From Candidatus Iainarchaeum sp. (GTDB lineage: Archaea; Iainarchaeota; Iainarchaeia; Iainarchaeales; JAXPJC01), in NCBI GenBank assembly GCA_016187745.1, contig JACPJC010000005.1:91220-155219 (forward strand): DNA of 64,000 nucleotides. The letters are read 5' to 3'. The translations under genes were made by a program, and so were the position numbers. The notes under the pieces were generated by a model. That model was not told the DNA's origin. It ran no database searches and saw only the letters and a list, made by a program, of their open reading frames with translations. Positions 56,545 to 64,000 of this stretch are shown here, piece after piece. Each line of letters opens with the position of its first letter. Within the stretch, counting starts at the first letter, position 1.

Positions 56545-59154
56545 TTATGGCAGGAAAATTTCCTTCTTTATTTTTTCCGGGAGGTATTTCTTTGCAACAA
56601 AGTCAAGACTCTTGTTCGCAAGCGCCTGCTGCTCTATCCTGATTTTCTCATCAATCGCCTTTTTTAGTTCCTCTTGCCAGGGCTTGTTCTTGAACCAGTC
56701 GTAATTCTGCATCTCCTTTGCGCGCTTCACGTCCCCTTCCTTCATTTTTTCCGTAACATTCTGCAGCCCGTAATCCTTCACATCCTCAAGCGTCATTCCG
56801 ACATATTTCGCATCAGGGCACGCAAGGAATTCAGAATGCGCCGCAAGCGCCATCGAGCCCTGCTTTATTACTGAATAGATATACCATCCGAACGGGTCCC
56901 CATCAGTGTTGTGCACGCAGATAAAATTTGAAAAGAACCTGTGCGTATCAGCCATCTCTATATCATACACATACTGGTCTGTCGGCTCCACGCGCTCTAT
57001 TTCCTTTATCCTTGCAAGCGTTGTCTTGCTGCTGGCAAAATCATTCAGAATTTGCAGGTTGCCATTCAGGTTTCTGCCCTCAAGCAGCGCCCTAAGCTTC
57101 TTCTTGGAAATTCTTGGCCACTGGAATGTTGCCGGCGGCAGCCTCCTTTCGAGCTCGCCCCTGAACTCGTTCCTGAAATCCTCCCTGAACCTCTCAACAA
57201 ATTCCCTCGGCAGGCTGTCAAATTTAGGCGTTTTGATATAATCATTTGCAATATGCTGCAATGCCTGCGGATTAAGCTCTGAAACAACCTCCCCGAGCTT
57301 CAGCAAAGCCTCCTTGTTTGCAATGCTCACAAGATAGGGCTTGTGCTTTGCGGCAACCTTTGCTATCTGCACCCCTGAGGCAGTTGTCATTTCAACCTCG
57401 TGCTCATCATAATCTTCCTTTGGATACTGGATTGTTGCATTTGCGCCAATCTGCGCAGAAAGCAGAACCAGGTCATAGGCAAGCCCCTTGCTTACTGTTT
57501 TTGCCCAGAGCTCTACTGAGGATTTTTCCTTCTTGAAATCCACTCTTCCGTCGCCCCTGAAATAGCCCCTGAAAAACTCTTTTTTCGCATCTGCGGGAAC
57601 GTTAAAAATTACGTATGGCACTCTTTTATTTGCCGCCCCGCTTGAGGCAAGCCTTTTGAATATTGCAGAAAGAATTGTATTATGCGCAACAACCTGTATT
57701 TCTGTGGAATGCGGGGAATGCTCTTTTGCATCATTTCCGAATATTGCCGCAAGCGCCTGCTTGACATCATTTATGTAATTTTTTTCACTGCTGTTGAAGC
57801 TGAAACACACATTGTGCTCATCCAGATGCCCTTCTGCGGCATAATACCCAAGAAGCCTGCAGAAATCAGGCAGCATATTCCCTTCCACAAATCTTGGCAT
57901 TGAGCCCTTCCTGTTCCTTTTGTTGATTATTGCAGATTCTGTTATCTCCGCATTCGGGCAGCCAAGCGCAAATTCCGCAAGGTCAATTCTCCCAAGGCTC
58001 TCATTGTTCGGAACATCAAGGCTTACAACCGCAAAATCATTTTCCCTGTCAATTTCCAGGGGGGTTTTTTCAGCAAACTCGTGCTTCTTTGAATCATAGA
58101 CAATAAGGCTGTGTGACCTTGTGGCCTTTACGCTATAGCCCAGATCTGTTTTAACCTCATAAAGGTCTTCAACTATCGGATGCCTTATGACCTGGTTGAT
58201 CTTCCCAAAACTTGTTTTCCTGTTGTCAAAGCACATTGATTTTGCATCAATATCCGCGCGCTCATTCTCAATAATCCCATTTACCTTCAGCAGTTTCCTG
58301 CCATCCATAAGGTCCTTCAGTCTGAAATTCTTGATAAGGCCGTTTTCCTCTATAACAACAGTTTCATCGCCATCAACGCTGAATACTATTGTAGGCAGCT
58401 TCTCCTCAGTATGCAATCTGTGGATCAGGCGCCTAGTTCCCCGCGCAGCCTGCCCCCCCGTAGAAACAAGAATTGCCTTGTTATCCTGCGCAAAATGCTC
58501 CTCAACAAGCCTCTCATACATCGCCTCAGTTTCAATTACAAGGACATATTTCGCCTTCACATCAACAATTTCAATTTCCTCGGGCTCAAGCCTTGACATT
58601 ACGCTCCATCCGCCCCTTCCAAGTTTTGCGCAGTTGAATGTGTCATTGTTGTGCATTTTATCGCGCAGCGTAATGTCCCCATAGAGCGTTCCCTTGGGGT
58701 TAGCATGCAAATTCAATTTCTCCCTTATTGAGTCAACAGCATGCTCAATGTCCACAATGCAGCTGTCGCTCTCCCCCTGCTCCTCGAAAGTGTTTTCCTT
58801 TGTATTTCCAAGGGTATGCTTCAGTTCGTAATAAATTTCACGTATGCTTGCCGTCTTGTTCTCCCTCACATAATCATGGCATTTCCCTGTTACCATCATC
58901 GTCTGCATGAATTTTCTCGCATGGCCTATGTTGAGGAAATTGCGCGTTGTTTTTTTCTCCCCGAGTATTATTACCCCTTTTTTCTCATCAAAGGCGACAT
59001 TTCCCCTTCCCCTCTGCATTGTGACAAATTCGGGATCGCGCCCCTTGTTTATGTCTGTTACAACCCCGCTTGCAATCTCAACAAGCCTCTTTTTTATTGC
59101 CTCAGGGCTTTCCTTTTCCTTTGAGCTATGTGCGCCTTTCCTTTCCTCAGACAT
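56545..59154 (-). CDS. top6A: Topoisomerase VI subunit A with intein
   Basis: From ATG 59154 the gene encodes 869 residues: Top6A extein, an intein of 491 residues, and the rest of Top6A. The N-extein has a winged-helix domain with ASIREIYYELKHTL (catalytic Tyr at 108/109) and the TOPRIM start IVDVKAKYVLVIETEAMYERL. The C-extein resumes with TDGDPFGWYIYSVIKQGS, holding the metal-binding DGD. Splicing would yield a ~378-residue enzyme, normal for the family. With Top6B it passes duplex DNA through a double-strand break to relax supercoils and decatenate. Top6B is upstream, one base away. Confidence 0.93.
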   Translation of the reverse strand: MSEERKGAHSSKEKESPEAIKKRLVEIASGVVTDINKGRDPEFVTMQRGRGNVAFDEKKGVIILGEKKTTRNFLNIGHARKFMQTMMVTGKCHDYVRENKTASIREIYYELKHTLGNTKENTFEEQGESDSCIVDIEHAVDSIREKLNLHANPKGTLYGDITLRDKMHNNDTFNCAKLGRGGWSVMSRLEPEEIEIVDVKAKYVLVIETEAMYERLVEEHFAQDNKAILVSTGGQAARGTRRLIHRLHTEEKLPTIVFSVDGDETVVIEENGLIKNFRLKDLMDGRKLLKVNGIIENERADIDAKSMCFDNRKTSFGKINQVIRHPIVEDLYEVKTDLGYSVKATRSHSLIVYDSKKHEFAEKTPLEIDRENDFAVVSLDVPNNESLGRIDLAEFALGCPNAEITESAIINKRNRKGSMPRFVEGNMLPDFCRLLGYYAAEGHLDEHNVCFSFNSSEKNYINDVKQALAAIFGNDAKEHSPHSTEIQVVAHNTILSAIFKRLASSGAANKRVPYVIFNVPADAKKEFFRGYFRGDGRVDFKKEKSSVELWAKTVSKGLAYDLVLLSAQIGANATIQYPKEDYDEHEVEMTTASGVQIAKVAAKHKPYLVSIANKEALLKLGEVVSELNPQALQHIANDYIKTPKFDSLPREFVERFREDFRNEFRGELERRLPPATFQWPRISKKKLRALLEGRNLNGNLQILNDFASSKTTLARIKEIERVEPTDQYVYDIEMADTHRFFSNFICVHNTDGDPFGWYIYSVIKQGSMALAAHSEFLACPDAKYVGMTLEDVKDYGLQNVTEKMKEGDVKRAKEMQNYDWFKNKPWQEELKKAIDEKIRIEQQALANKSLDFVAKKYLPEKIKKEIFLP
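56908..58380 (-). mobile_element. Intein with LAGLIDADG endonuclease in Top6A
   Basis: The insert begins with Ser (SVDGDETVVIEENG), has splicing block B (ATRSHSLIVYD), and ends RFFSNFICVHN followed by Thr as +1 residue. The endonuclease part has two LAGLIDADG-like helices (LLGYYAAEGHLDE and FFRGYFRGDGRVD). It is 491 residues. It sits exactly before the TDGD metal-binding motif of Top6A, a common choice of conserved active site for inteins. Confidence 0.92.
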
Positions 59155-59155
59155 T

Positions 59156-60937
59156 TTATTCACCTTCGACCTCGCTTTCATTCTCAACTTCCTCAATCTG
59201 CAGGGCCTCAGTATCTTCCTTCGCCTCTTCGGCCTCCTGCTTCTCAATTATCTTAAGCTTCTCGGTAACCAGCTTCTCAAGCTTTTCCCTCAGTTTCTTC
59301 TCATCCTCTTTTGTGATGTTGTGGAGCGCAGCAGCAATTTCAGGGATGTACTTGTAGAAGGTTTCCCTCCTCATTTTTTTCTCATAATCCCTCTGCTTGT
59401 TGGTTATGTAGCGCGCGGTTTTCCTTCCAGTATCCATCAGCGCAAGCCTTATTTCCTCAATTATTTCCTCTTCCTCCGCAATCGCCTGCTTTCCCGCGGA
59501 AGTGTAGGGCACATGCACGGAAATCAAATTCACAAACACAGTAAGCGGAACATTCTCAAGGTCCTTAACTCCATATCTCTTCCATTCAATTGTCTGGACT
59601 GCCTTCGTTATTGCGCATCCTCCGGAATCAAACAGCAGCGGCGCGCGGTTCGCAAAGCGCATTATTTCAACGCTTCTTGTCTGCTGCCCCTCGCCTGTTC
59701 CATTCTGGTTTGCCCTCCCCGCCTCCCCCCCGTATGCGATTCCGACTTCCACCTGGAAGGGAAATCCCTCGGCATAAACCTGCGGCCTGCGCGTTATAAC
59801 GCTCAAAAATTCCGGCTTAACAATGCTCAGCAGGCTCTTCCTTATCCTGTCCTCCCCAATGGGGCGCAAGCCCTCGGTGCTCGGCGCAAGGAATGTTATC
59901 GCCTTTATCGCATTTATTATTTCCTCCGCTTCCCCCCACACAAGCTTTTTCGGGTCCTTGTTGAGGTCAAAATGTATCTTGTTTGCAACTTCCTCAAGCG
60001 CCTTGTCCCCGAACCTCTCAAACTCGCTTTTCAGGAAGCTTGAGATTTTCCTCGCTTCTGTGTATTTTGAAAGGCTCAGCAGCTCATCAACAGTTGCCCC
60101 CTTCGGATGCGGCTTTATTTCCTTCGGCCTTTCCGGAAGCTCTGAAACAGTGCGCTTGAATATTATTTTTTTGCCCGTGGGGTCCTTGAAGGAGATTTTC
60201 GCGTGGGGGTTTGCGACCGCAGTCCTGCGCAGATACTCATAGGCGTTCTGCTCCGCCTGCCTGTAAAGCACTCCCTTGAATTCAGCCCTTACCGCAGTTC
60301 CCTTGAAATCCTTCTGCAGCATTTCAATATTGCTCAATTTCGGCTGGTTTGTTTTTGTGTCAATTGCAACATCAACAGCAAAGGGCTTTCCTTTCCCAGA
60401 GCCTGTAATTACCTTCACGGGCTTCCCGGTTGTCATCTGCGAAAATACCGTGCAGCCTGCCGCCCCAATGCCCTGCTGCCCGCGCATCTGCATGAGCCTG
60501 TGGAATTTGGTTCCCGCAAGCAGCTGCCCGAATGCCTTTCCAACGCTTTCCTGCGTGAGCCCCGGGCCATTGTCAACAACAGTAACTTCGTAATGCTCCG
60601 GCCCAAGCTCCGTAAGCGTCATATCAATATCCGGGAGAATTCCTGACTCCTCGCACGCATCCAATGAATTTGTTACGTACTCGTGGATGATTGTAGTTAA
60701 GCACCTGATTTTTCCCACAAGGCCGAGCATCTGCCTGTTTTTCTTGAAAAATTCCGCAACGCTGTGCTCCTTGAATTCCTTTTCCAGCTCTTCAGCGGTA
60801 AGCGGCTTTATGGGCTTTGAAGTTTCCTCTTCCTCCTCTTCGGAAGCCAGGGGCGCCTTTGCGGATTTCTTCGCGGGCTGCGCCTTCGGAATTTCCTCCG
60901 CGGCAACCGCCTTCTTCCCCTCCTTTTTCTCCGCCAT
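59156..60937 (-). CDS. top6B: Topoisomerase VI subunit B
   Basis: From ATG 60937 the protein has 593 residues. After an N-terminal Lys/Glu-rich extension of ~35 residues comes the GHKL ATPase. EYVTNSLDACEESG is motif N, VVDNGPGL motif G1 and MRGQQGIGAAG a later loop. A transducer domain and a C-terminal acidic tail follow. It binds ATP and drives strand passage with Top6A. A GGTG stretch lies before the ATG. The operon order KH, top6B, top6A is common in archaea, with RIO1 further upstream. Confidence 0.94.
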   Translation of the reverse strand: MAEKKEGKKAVAAEEIPKAQPAKKSAKAPLASEEEEEETSKPIKPLTAEELEKEFKEHSVAEFFKKNRQMLGLVGKIRCLTTIIHEYVTNSLDACEESGILPDIDMTLTELGPEHYEVTVVDNGPGLTQESVGKAFGQLLAGTKFHRLMQMRGQQGIGAAGCTVFSQMTTGKPVKVITGSGKGKPFAVDVAIDTKTNQPKLSNIEMLQKDFKGTAVRAEFKGVLYRQAEQNAYEYLRRTAVANPHAKISFKDPTGKKIIFKRTVSELPERPKEIKPHPKGATVDELLSLSKYTEARKISSFLKSEFERFGDKALEEVANKIHFDLNKDPKKLVWGEAEEIINAIKAITFLAPSTEGLRPIGEDRIRKSLLSIVKPEFLSVITRRPQVYAEGFPFQVEVGIAYGGEAGRANQNGTGEGQQTRSVEIMRFANRAPLLFDSGGCAITKAVQTIEWKRYGVKDLENVPLTVFVNLISVHVPYTSAGKQAIAEEEEIIEEIRLALMDTGRKTARYITNKQRDYEKKMRRETFYKYIPEIAAALHNITKEDEKKLREKLEKLVTEKLKIIEKQEAEEAKEDTEALQIEEVENESEVEGE

Positions 60938-60952
60938 TAAATTCACACCATC

Positions 60953-61489
60953 TTAAAGCTCAAATTTCCTGTTTCCCTCAAATCTCGTGCGCCTCTCCAG
61001 AAAATCATAAACCGTCTTGTGCTCCGCGCCCTTTATCAGCATTTCAATTGCCTCATGCGCAATTTCCGCATCCTCCGCGCCCCCTATTATTGAAACTGTC
61101 TTTCCATATGCCGAAATTTCAGTTCCCGTAAGCTCCTCAATCGCCTCCCTTGCCTTTCCCTGGGAGCCGATAATCCTTGATTTTCTCTGCGAGATAGCCT
61201 TTTCGGATTTTCCCACAAACTCGCTTATGTCAATCACATCCAGGATATAATCATCGTGCATCAGCTGCATCGCCCTTTCCGGCGAAAAGCCCCTTGCAAC
61301 AGCCTTTATTATTGAAGCTGCCTTCAACCCAAGCAATGCCTCCTTTGAGGAAATTTCCACTTCCCCGCTTGAGCTTTCAATGCTTATCCTGCTTTTTGTC
61401 TTCTGCTGAATTTTTCTTTTCGCGCTTCCGTTTTTTCCAATAAGCACTGCAATCCTGTCCTTTGGAACCCTGACGAACTCGCTGTACAT
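60953..61489 (-). CDS. KH-domain protein, Dim2/Pno1 type
   Basis: This 178-residue protein has two KH domains. The first has RIAVLIGKNGSAKRKIQQKT, the second SRIIGSQGKAREAIEELTGTEISAYG. A DYILDVIDI segment lies between them and a basic end (RRTRFEGNRKFEL) closes it. It matches archaeal Dim2/Pno1 (Krr1-like), which binds the 3' end of pre-16S rRNA and partners Nob1. Nob1 is at the start of this window and RIO1 is next upstream, so the assembly set is partly clustered. The gene ends 15 bases before the top6B ATG. Confidence 0.9.
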   Translation of the reverse strand: MYSEFVRVPKDRIAVLIGKNGSAKRKIQQKTKSRISIESSSGEVEISSKEALLGLKAASIIKAVARGFSPERAMQLMHDDYILDVIDISEFVGKSEKAISQRKSRIIGSQGKAREAIEELTGTEISAYGKTVSIIGGAEDAEIAHEAIEMLIKGAEHKTVYDFLERRTRFEGNRKFEL

Positions 61490-61562
61490 GCTCTTAGTTC
61501 TCTCTAGAATCCAGGCTTTTCTATTATGGTTAATATAATAATATTATAGTATATAAAGGTTT

Positions 61563-62345
61563 TTATTTGCTTCCCTGCAATTTCTGCTTCCATGCCCTTA
61601 CATCATCAATCAATTCATCCGCGCTTTTTTTAACCCCGACCCTTGTGAAGTAATTCGCAATATTGCGCATGTCGCGCATGAAGAATTCCTCAGCCTTAGG
61701 ATGGCTTGTAAGGACCGCCTGCCCGATATCTATGAGCACAATCTCAGGGGCATTTTCCTTTTCCGCATTAACGAGAATATTGTATTCCGAAAGGTCGGCA
61801 AAGACCAGCTCCGCCTTATAGAGCAGTTTTGCGATATTTTCCGCAAGCGCCTCATATGCCCATGAATAATCGCCCATTTTTGTCTCGCGCAGGGTGCTTG
61901 AAGCATCCCCGTTTTTCCCTATGAATTCCATTGCAAGCACATTCTCATAATATCCATAGGGCATTGGAACTCTAGCTCCTACAGAATTTGCAAGCCTCAG
62001 GTTCGCGAACTCCTTTTTTGTCCATGCATGCACAATATTGCGCTTTTCGTTCTTCACATTCTTGAAGCGCGGGTCCCCCTTCAGATAGTCCATCATGTGC
62101 CGAAATCCGCTTGTTTCTATTTTGTAAATCTTGACTGCCTTGTAGTTCCCGGAAGCATCAACCGCGCGGAAAACAACGGCTTCCTTCCCCGAGCTTATGG
62201 GGAATTCCAGCACACTGAAAATGCCCTTTTTCGCAAGCGCATGCACAGCGAGGATTGTGCTTTCATCAAACACCTTCCCGAAAACCTTGCGCAGCTTCTC
62301 GTCCCTTATGTAATTCTTCAGCGTTTCTTCAGCCTGCCCGTGCAT
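61563..62345 (-). CDS. rio1: RIO1-family serine kinase
   Basis: From ATG 62345 this gives 260 residues. TATA-like CATTTATCTT near 62368 supports the start. The kinase motifs are FPISSGKEAVVFRAVD (glycine loop), the lysine-containing AVKIYKIET, FRHMMDYLKGDPRFK, VFADLSEYNILV (catalytic Asp) and VLIDIGQAV (metal Asp). RIO1 is an ATPase/kinase that triggers late steps of small-subunit maturation with Nob1 and Dim2. It precedes the KH gene by 73 bases. Confidence 0.93.
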   Translation of the reverse strand: MHGQAEETLKNYIRDEKLRKVFGKVFDESTILAVHALAKKGIFSVLEFPISSGKEAVVFRAVDASGNYKAVKIYKIETSGFRHMMDYLKGDPRFKNVKNEKRNIVHAWTKKEFANLRLANSVGARVPMPYGYYENVLAMEFIGKNGDASSTLRETKMGDYSWAYEALAENIAKLLYKAELVFADLSEYNILVNAEKENAPEIVLIDIGQAVLTSHPKAEEFFMRDMRNIANYFTRVGVKKSADELIDDVRAWKQKLQGSK

Positions 62346-62400
62346 GTTTAGAATTAGCATCAATTGTAAGATAAATGTTTTGGGGATGGATGGCACAATG

Positions 62401-62433
62401 TTTTAAAAGAAGTTGTATATACAATTGATGTAT
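62401..62433 (+). promoter_or_regulatory. Promoter with 12-bp palindromic operator of RHH gene 2
   Basis: TATA-like TTTTAAAAG (62401-62409) predicts transcription near 62431. TTGTATATACAA (62413-62424) is a perfect palindrome between them. RHH proteins bind short palindromes and often repress themselves, so this is a good operator candidate. The same geometry is seen before RHH gene 1. Confidence 0.55.
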
Positions 62434-62700
62434 ATGAATGCAATGGTCAATATCCGCATAGGGCAGAAGCTTCTCAGGGAGATAGATTCCGCTGTGAGGA
62501 ATTCCACTTACGAGAGCAGGACCGAATTCATAAGGGAAGCTTTGCGCAAAATGCTTGATGAGCATAAGAAAAAAAGGATGATAAAAAGTTTGCGCAGCAG
62601 GCTTGGCGAAGGCAAGCGCCTTGGCATAAAAGAGCCAACCCCTGAAGAATTTGAAAGGATCAGGGAAGAAGTTTGGGAAGAGCTCCATGGAAAGCATTAG
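62434..62700 (+). CDS. Ribbon-helix-helix antitoxin-like regulator 2
   Basis: The start is ATG 62434 or 62443, giving 85 to 88 residues. The RHH core is VNIRIGQKLLREIDSAVRN then STYESRTEFIREALRKML, followed by a Lys/Arg-rich helix and an acidic tail (EEFERIREEVWEEL) that could mask a toxin. The leaderless promoter with the palindrome TTGTATATACAA is just upstream. It ends two bases from the oppositely oriented PIN gene, the same convergent layout as at 27.1-27.9 kb. Confidence 0.8.
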   Translation: MNAMVNIRIGQKLLREIDSAVRNSTYESRTEFIREALRKMLDEHKKKRMIKSLRSRLGEGKRLGIKEPTPEEFERIREEVWEELHGKH

Positions 62701-62701
62701 C

Positions 62702-63121
62702 TCATAACTCTTCTGGCTTGCGTACTTCAGCAATATCCCCTATTGCATAATAGTGATTGTCCCTGGAAATAAGCAAGGCCTTATTATCCCTTGCCAGAAC
62801 CGCAAACAGCGCATCGTTTCTTGGAATATTCCGTTCCCCTGATAATTTCTCAGCCTCAATGGCCTGATTTTCTGATGCTTTAATGAATTGAATTTTTTTA
62901 GTTGCAATAAGTTCTTTGAATATTATTTCATTCAATTCATTTTCTTTTTTATTCAGGATTCTTTTCAGTTCGGTTATTACATCGTCTGATGTAAGAATGT
63001 AAAATTCGCAGCTGATGCTTCTTTTAATCAATTGAAATGCAAATTCTCCCAACGGCACCACATGATTGCTTCTGTCCAGATAGTAGTCTGCAAATATATT
63101 TGTATCAACAAATAGTTTCAT
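62702..63121 (-). CDS. PIN-domain ribonuclease toxin 2
   Basis: From ATG 63121 this 139-residue PIN protein has acidic residues in KLFVDTNIFADYYLD, DDVITELKRI, IPRNDALFAVLAR and LLISRDNHYY. TATA-like CTATAAATGC (63144-63153) fits a leaderless start. It is likely an RNase toxin whose partner is RHH gene 2. The sequence is not a close duplicate of PIN 1, so the repeated layout is not due to a recent copy. 63122-63241 holds its promoter and no gene I can support. Confidence 0.8.
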   Translation of the reverse strand: MKLFVDTNIFADYYLDRSNHVVPLGEFAFQLIKRSISCEFYILTSDDVITELKRILNKKENELNEIIFKELIATKKIQFIKASENQAIEAEKLSGERNIPRNDALFAVLARDNKALLISRDNHYYAIGDIAEVRKPEEL

Positions 63122-63241
63122 AATAAAGTTCTGTTCAGGGCATTTATAGCGGTTTCGGGACCATTTCGCCGCTGAACGCGCAGCGGAGCAATGAAAAACA
63201 AAAAATTGCGCTCTCACAATTGCTATTGTGTTATGTAGCAG

Positions 63242-63940
63242 TTATATGAGCTTTGAGAGATTTTTCACTGCCTCATCAATAAGCATTTTTCCCTTTCTGC
63301 GCGATGCCTTTGTAGAATCGCCAAAAACCCCCGAAGGATTTGCCTTCCTGAATTCAAGCGCGCTCCCCTTTTTTGGGTAATTAGGAAATGACCTGACAAG
63401 CCTGTTTTTCCTTACGCTTGCAGGAGCGAGCTCCATCATCTCGGAAGTTTCGCACTCGCCAGCGTGCGAATCCCCGGGCGTTTCAATGACCCTTTCTCTC
63501 GCATTTTTTTCAAGCGCACTTGCTCCTATATAGCTCGCATTAATTCCCCTTTTCCTGAGTTTTTTTACTGCCTGCTCCGCCGCCTTGCTGTGCTTTCTCC
63601 CATCATGCCCGCTGAAAACAAACATTTTCCTGAAGCCTGTGAAGTGCAGCGATTCGCACATTTCAACAATCACGCGCTTAAGCGTTTCTGCAGAAACAGA
63701 AACCGTTCCAGGATAGGCGTAAGTTTTCCTTCCCATTCCAATTATAATCGGCGGCAATAAAAAGAAGCTTTTCTTTACTCTTTTTGCAATCTCATATGCG
63801 CGCAGGTAATCAACAGAAACCGGCAAGTGATGGCCATGCTCCTCAAGCAAACTCAATGGAATTACAACTGTCCTTGTTCTCTTCTGTGCGGATTCAATTT
63901 CCTTCCAGCTCATCTGCTCGAACAAAAACGGCCCTGCCAT
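63242..63940 (-). CDS. Creatininase-family amidohydrolase
   Basis: This 232-residue protein has the creatininase metal motifs. VIPLSLLEEHGHHLPVSVDYL supplies Glu, His and Asp; FVFSGHDGRKHSKAAEQAV replaces the usual GNHGGN loop; GDSHAGECETSEMMEL carries HAGExETS. Family members hydrolyse cyclic amides such as creatinine, or take part in riboflavin/F420 (ArfB) and mycofactocin pathways. All expected zinc/manganese ligands appear present; the substrate is unknown. Four bases separate the preceding stop and this ATG, so it is in an operon with the gene at the window end. Confidence 0.85.
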   Translation of the reverse strand: MAGPFLFEQMSWKEIESAQKRTRTVVIPLSLLEEHGHHLPVSVDYLRAYEIAKRVKKSFFLLPPIIIGMGRKTYAYPGTVSVSAETLKRVIVEMCESLHFTGFRKMFVFSGHDGRKHSKAAEQAVKKLRKRGINASYIGASALEKNARERVIETPGDSHAGECETSEMMELAPASVRKNRLVRSFPNYPKKGSALEFRKANPSGVFGDSTKASRRKGKMLIDEAVKNLSKLI

Positions 63941-63944
63941 AATC

Positions 63945-64000
63945 TCACAGCGGCAGACTGTTCAGCAGTCCCCTCTTCTTTAAGTGCTCAACCTGCACTC
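63945..64000 (-). CDS. C-terminal end of a gene (truncated by window edge)
   Basis: On the minus strand a frame enters from the edge and stops at TGA 63947-63945. It encodes the tail VQVEHLKKRGLLNSLPL. The creatininase-family gene begins four bases later, so the two are probably co-transcribed. Too little is visible for a product name. Confidence 0.4.
   Translation of the reverse strand, partial: VQVEHLKKRGLLNSLPL

Noticed and set aside
59155..59247. N-terminal extension of Top6A starting MRSRRPKRRRK
   Set aside because: This stretch is out-of-frame top6B coding sequence; the real ATG is at 59154.
58907..60043. 378-residue plus-strand frame across the Top6A/Top6B junction
   Set aside because: Low-complexity Phe/Leu/Ser translation is a mirror of the charged Top6 sequence; no start signal.

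Overview
The window reads as a stretch of a small, gene-dense archaeal chromosome. It carries archaeal-only or archaeal/eukaryote-type machinery: PCNA, PriS/PriL primase, GINS, Csl4, RpoL, aIF2-alpha, S27e, L10e, aRF1, Dph2, a RIO1 kinase, a Dim2/Pno1-like KH protein, topoisomerase VI, archaeal LonB, DUF373 and DUF99 proteins, and an S-layer protein. Genes are packed tail to tail or overlap by 4 to 11 bases, and several proteins are small or lack usual motifs. A DPANN lineage, for example Diapherotrites-like, is my best guess; this is an inference, because no rRNA is present. Many genes have a TATA-like box centred about 26-27 nt before the start codon and no Shine-Dalgarno, so leaderless transcription appears common. 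Longer leaders therefore stand out.

Layout. 1-8.8 kb: end of nob1, small membrane proteins, an MBL hydrolase, a nucleotidyltransferase, RNase Z, LonB, DUF373 and an SPFH protein. 8.8-10.2 kb: an AT-rich restriction/methyltransferase chimera. 10.2-22.7 kb: information-processing core (csl4-rpoL-DUF99-signal peptidase, an acylphosphatase/coiled-coil protein, two tandem PCNAs, PriL, PriS, GINS, S27e, aIF2-alpha, PAC2). 22.7-28 kb: a Cys-rich secreted protein, endonuclease Q with a C-terminal PIP box, AmrS, small proteins, a probable structured RNA and a convergent RHH/PIN pair. 28-34 kb: the S-layer gene and membrane glycosylation-type genes. 34-46 kb: TruD, aRF1 (with GGF in place of GGQ), UMP kinase, Dph2, PEP synthase, L10e, glutaredoxin, ValRS, two half-ferritin-like proteins and an intron-containing tRNA-Cys. 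46-56 kb: a ThiI-like protein with a decayed PP-loop, a HAD hydrolase, Mre11, an aromatic 2-oxoacid ferredoxin oxidoreductase plus ADP-forming acyl-CoA synthetase operon, a tiny zinc ribbon, a second acylphosphatase/coiled-coil protein and a GltB-like FMN enzyme. 56-64 kb: Top6A with an intein, Top6B, the KH protein, RIO1, a second convergent RHH/PIN pair and a creatininase-family enzyme.

How the genes fit together. The PCNAs, primase, GINS, EndoQ, Mre11 and Top6 form a replication/repair set. Nob1, the Dim2-like KH protein and RIO1 are a ribosome small-subunit maturation set. IorA-IorB-AcdA would turn aromatic amino-acid-derived oxoacids into ATP, which suits a fermentative, peptide-using life. 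The S-layer gene lies beside a flippase-like protein and a polyprenyl-phosphate GlcNAc-1-P transferase-like protein, consistent with glycoprotein assembly.

The most unusual signals are four. (1) aRF1 has the catalytic GGQ changed to GGF. (2) A 9-bp hairpin occurs three times with a compensatory base-pair change; two copies lie at the predicted 5' ends of transcripts (csl4 operon and pre-tRNA-Cys). (3) Two paralogues fuse acylphosphatase to 11-residue-repeat coiled coils. (4) There are two convergent RHH/PIN modules.
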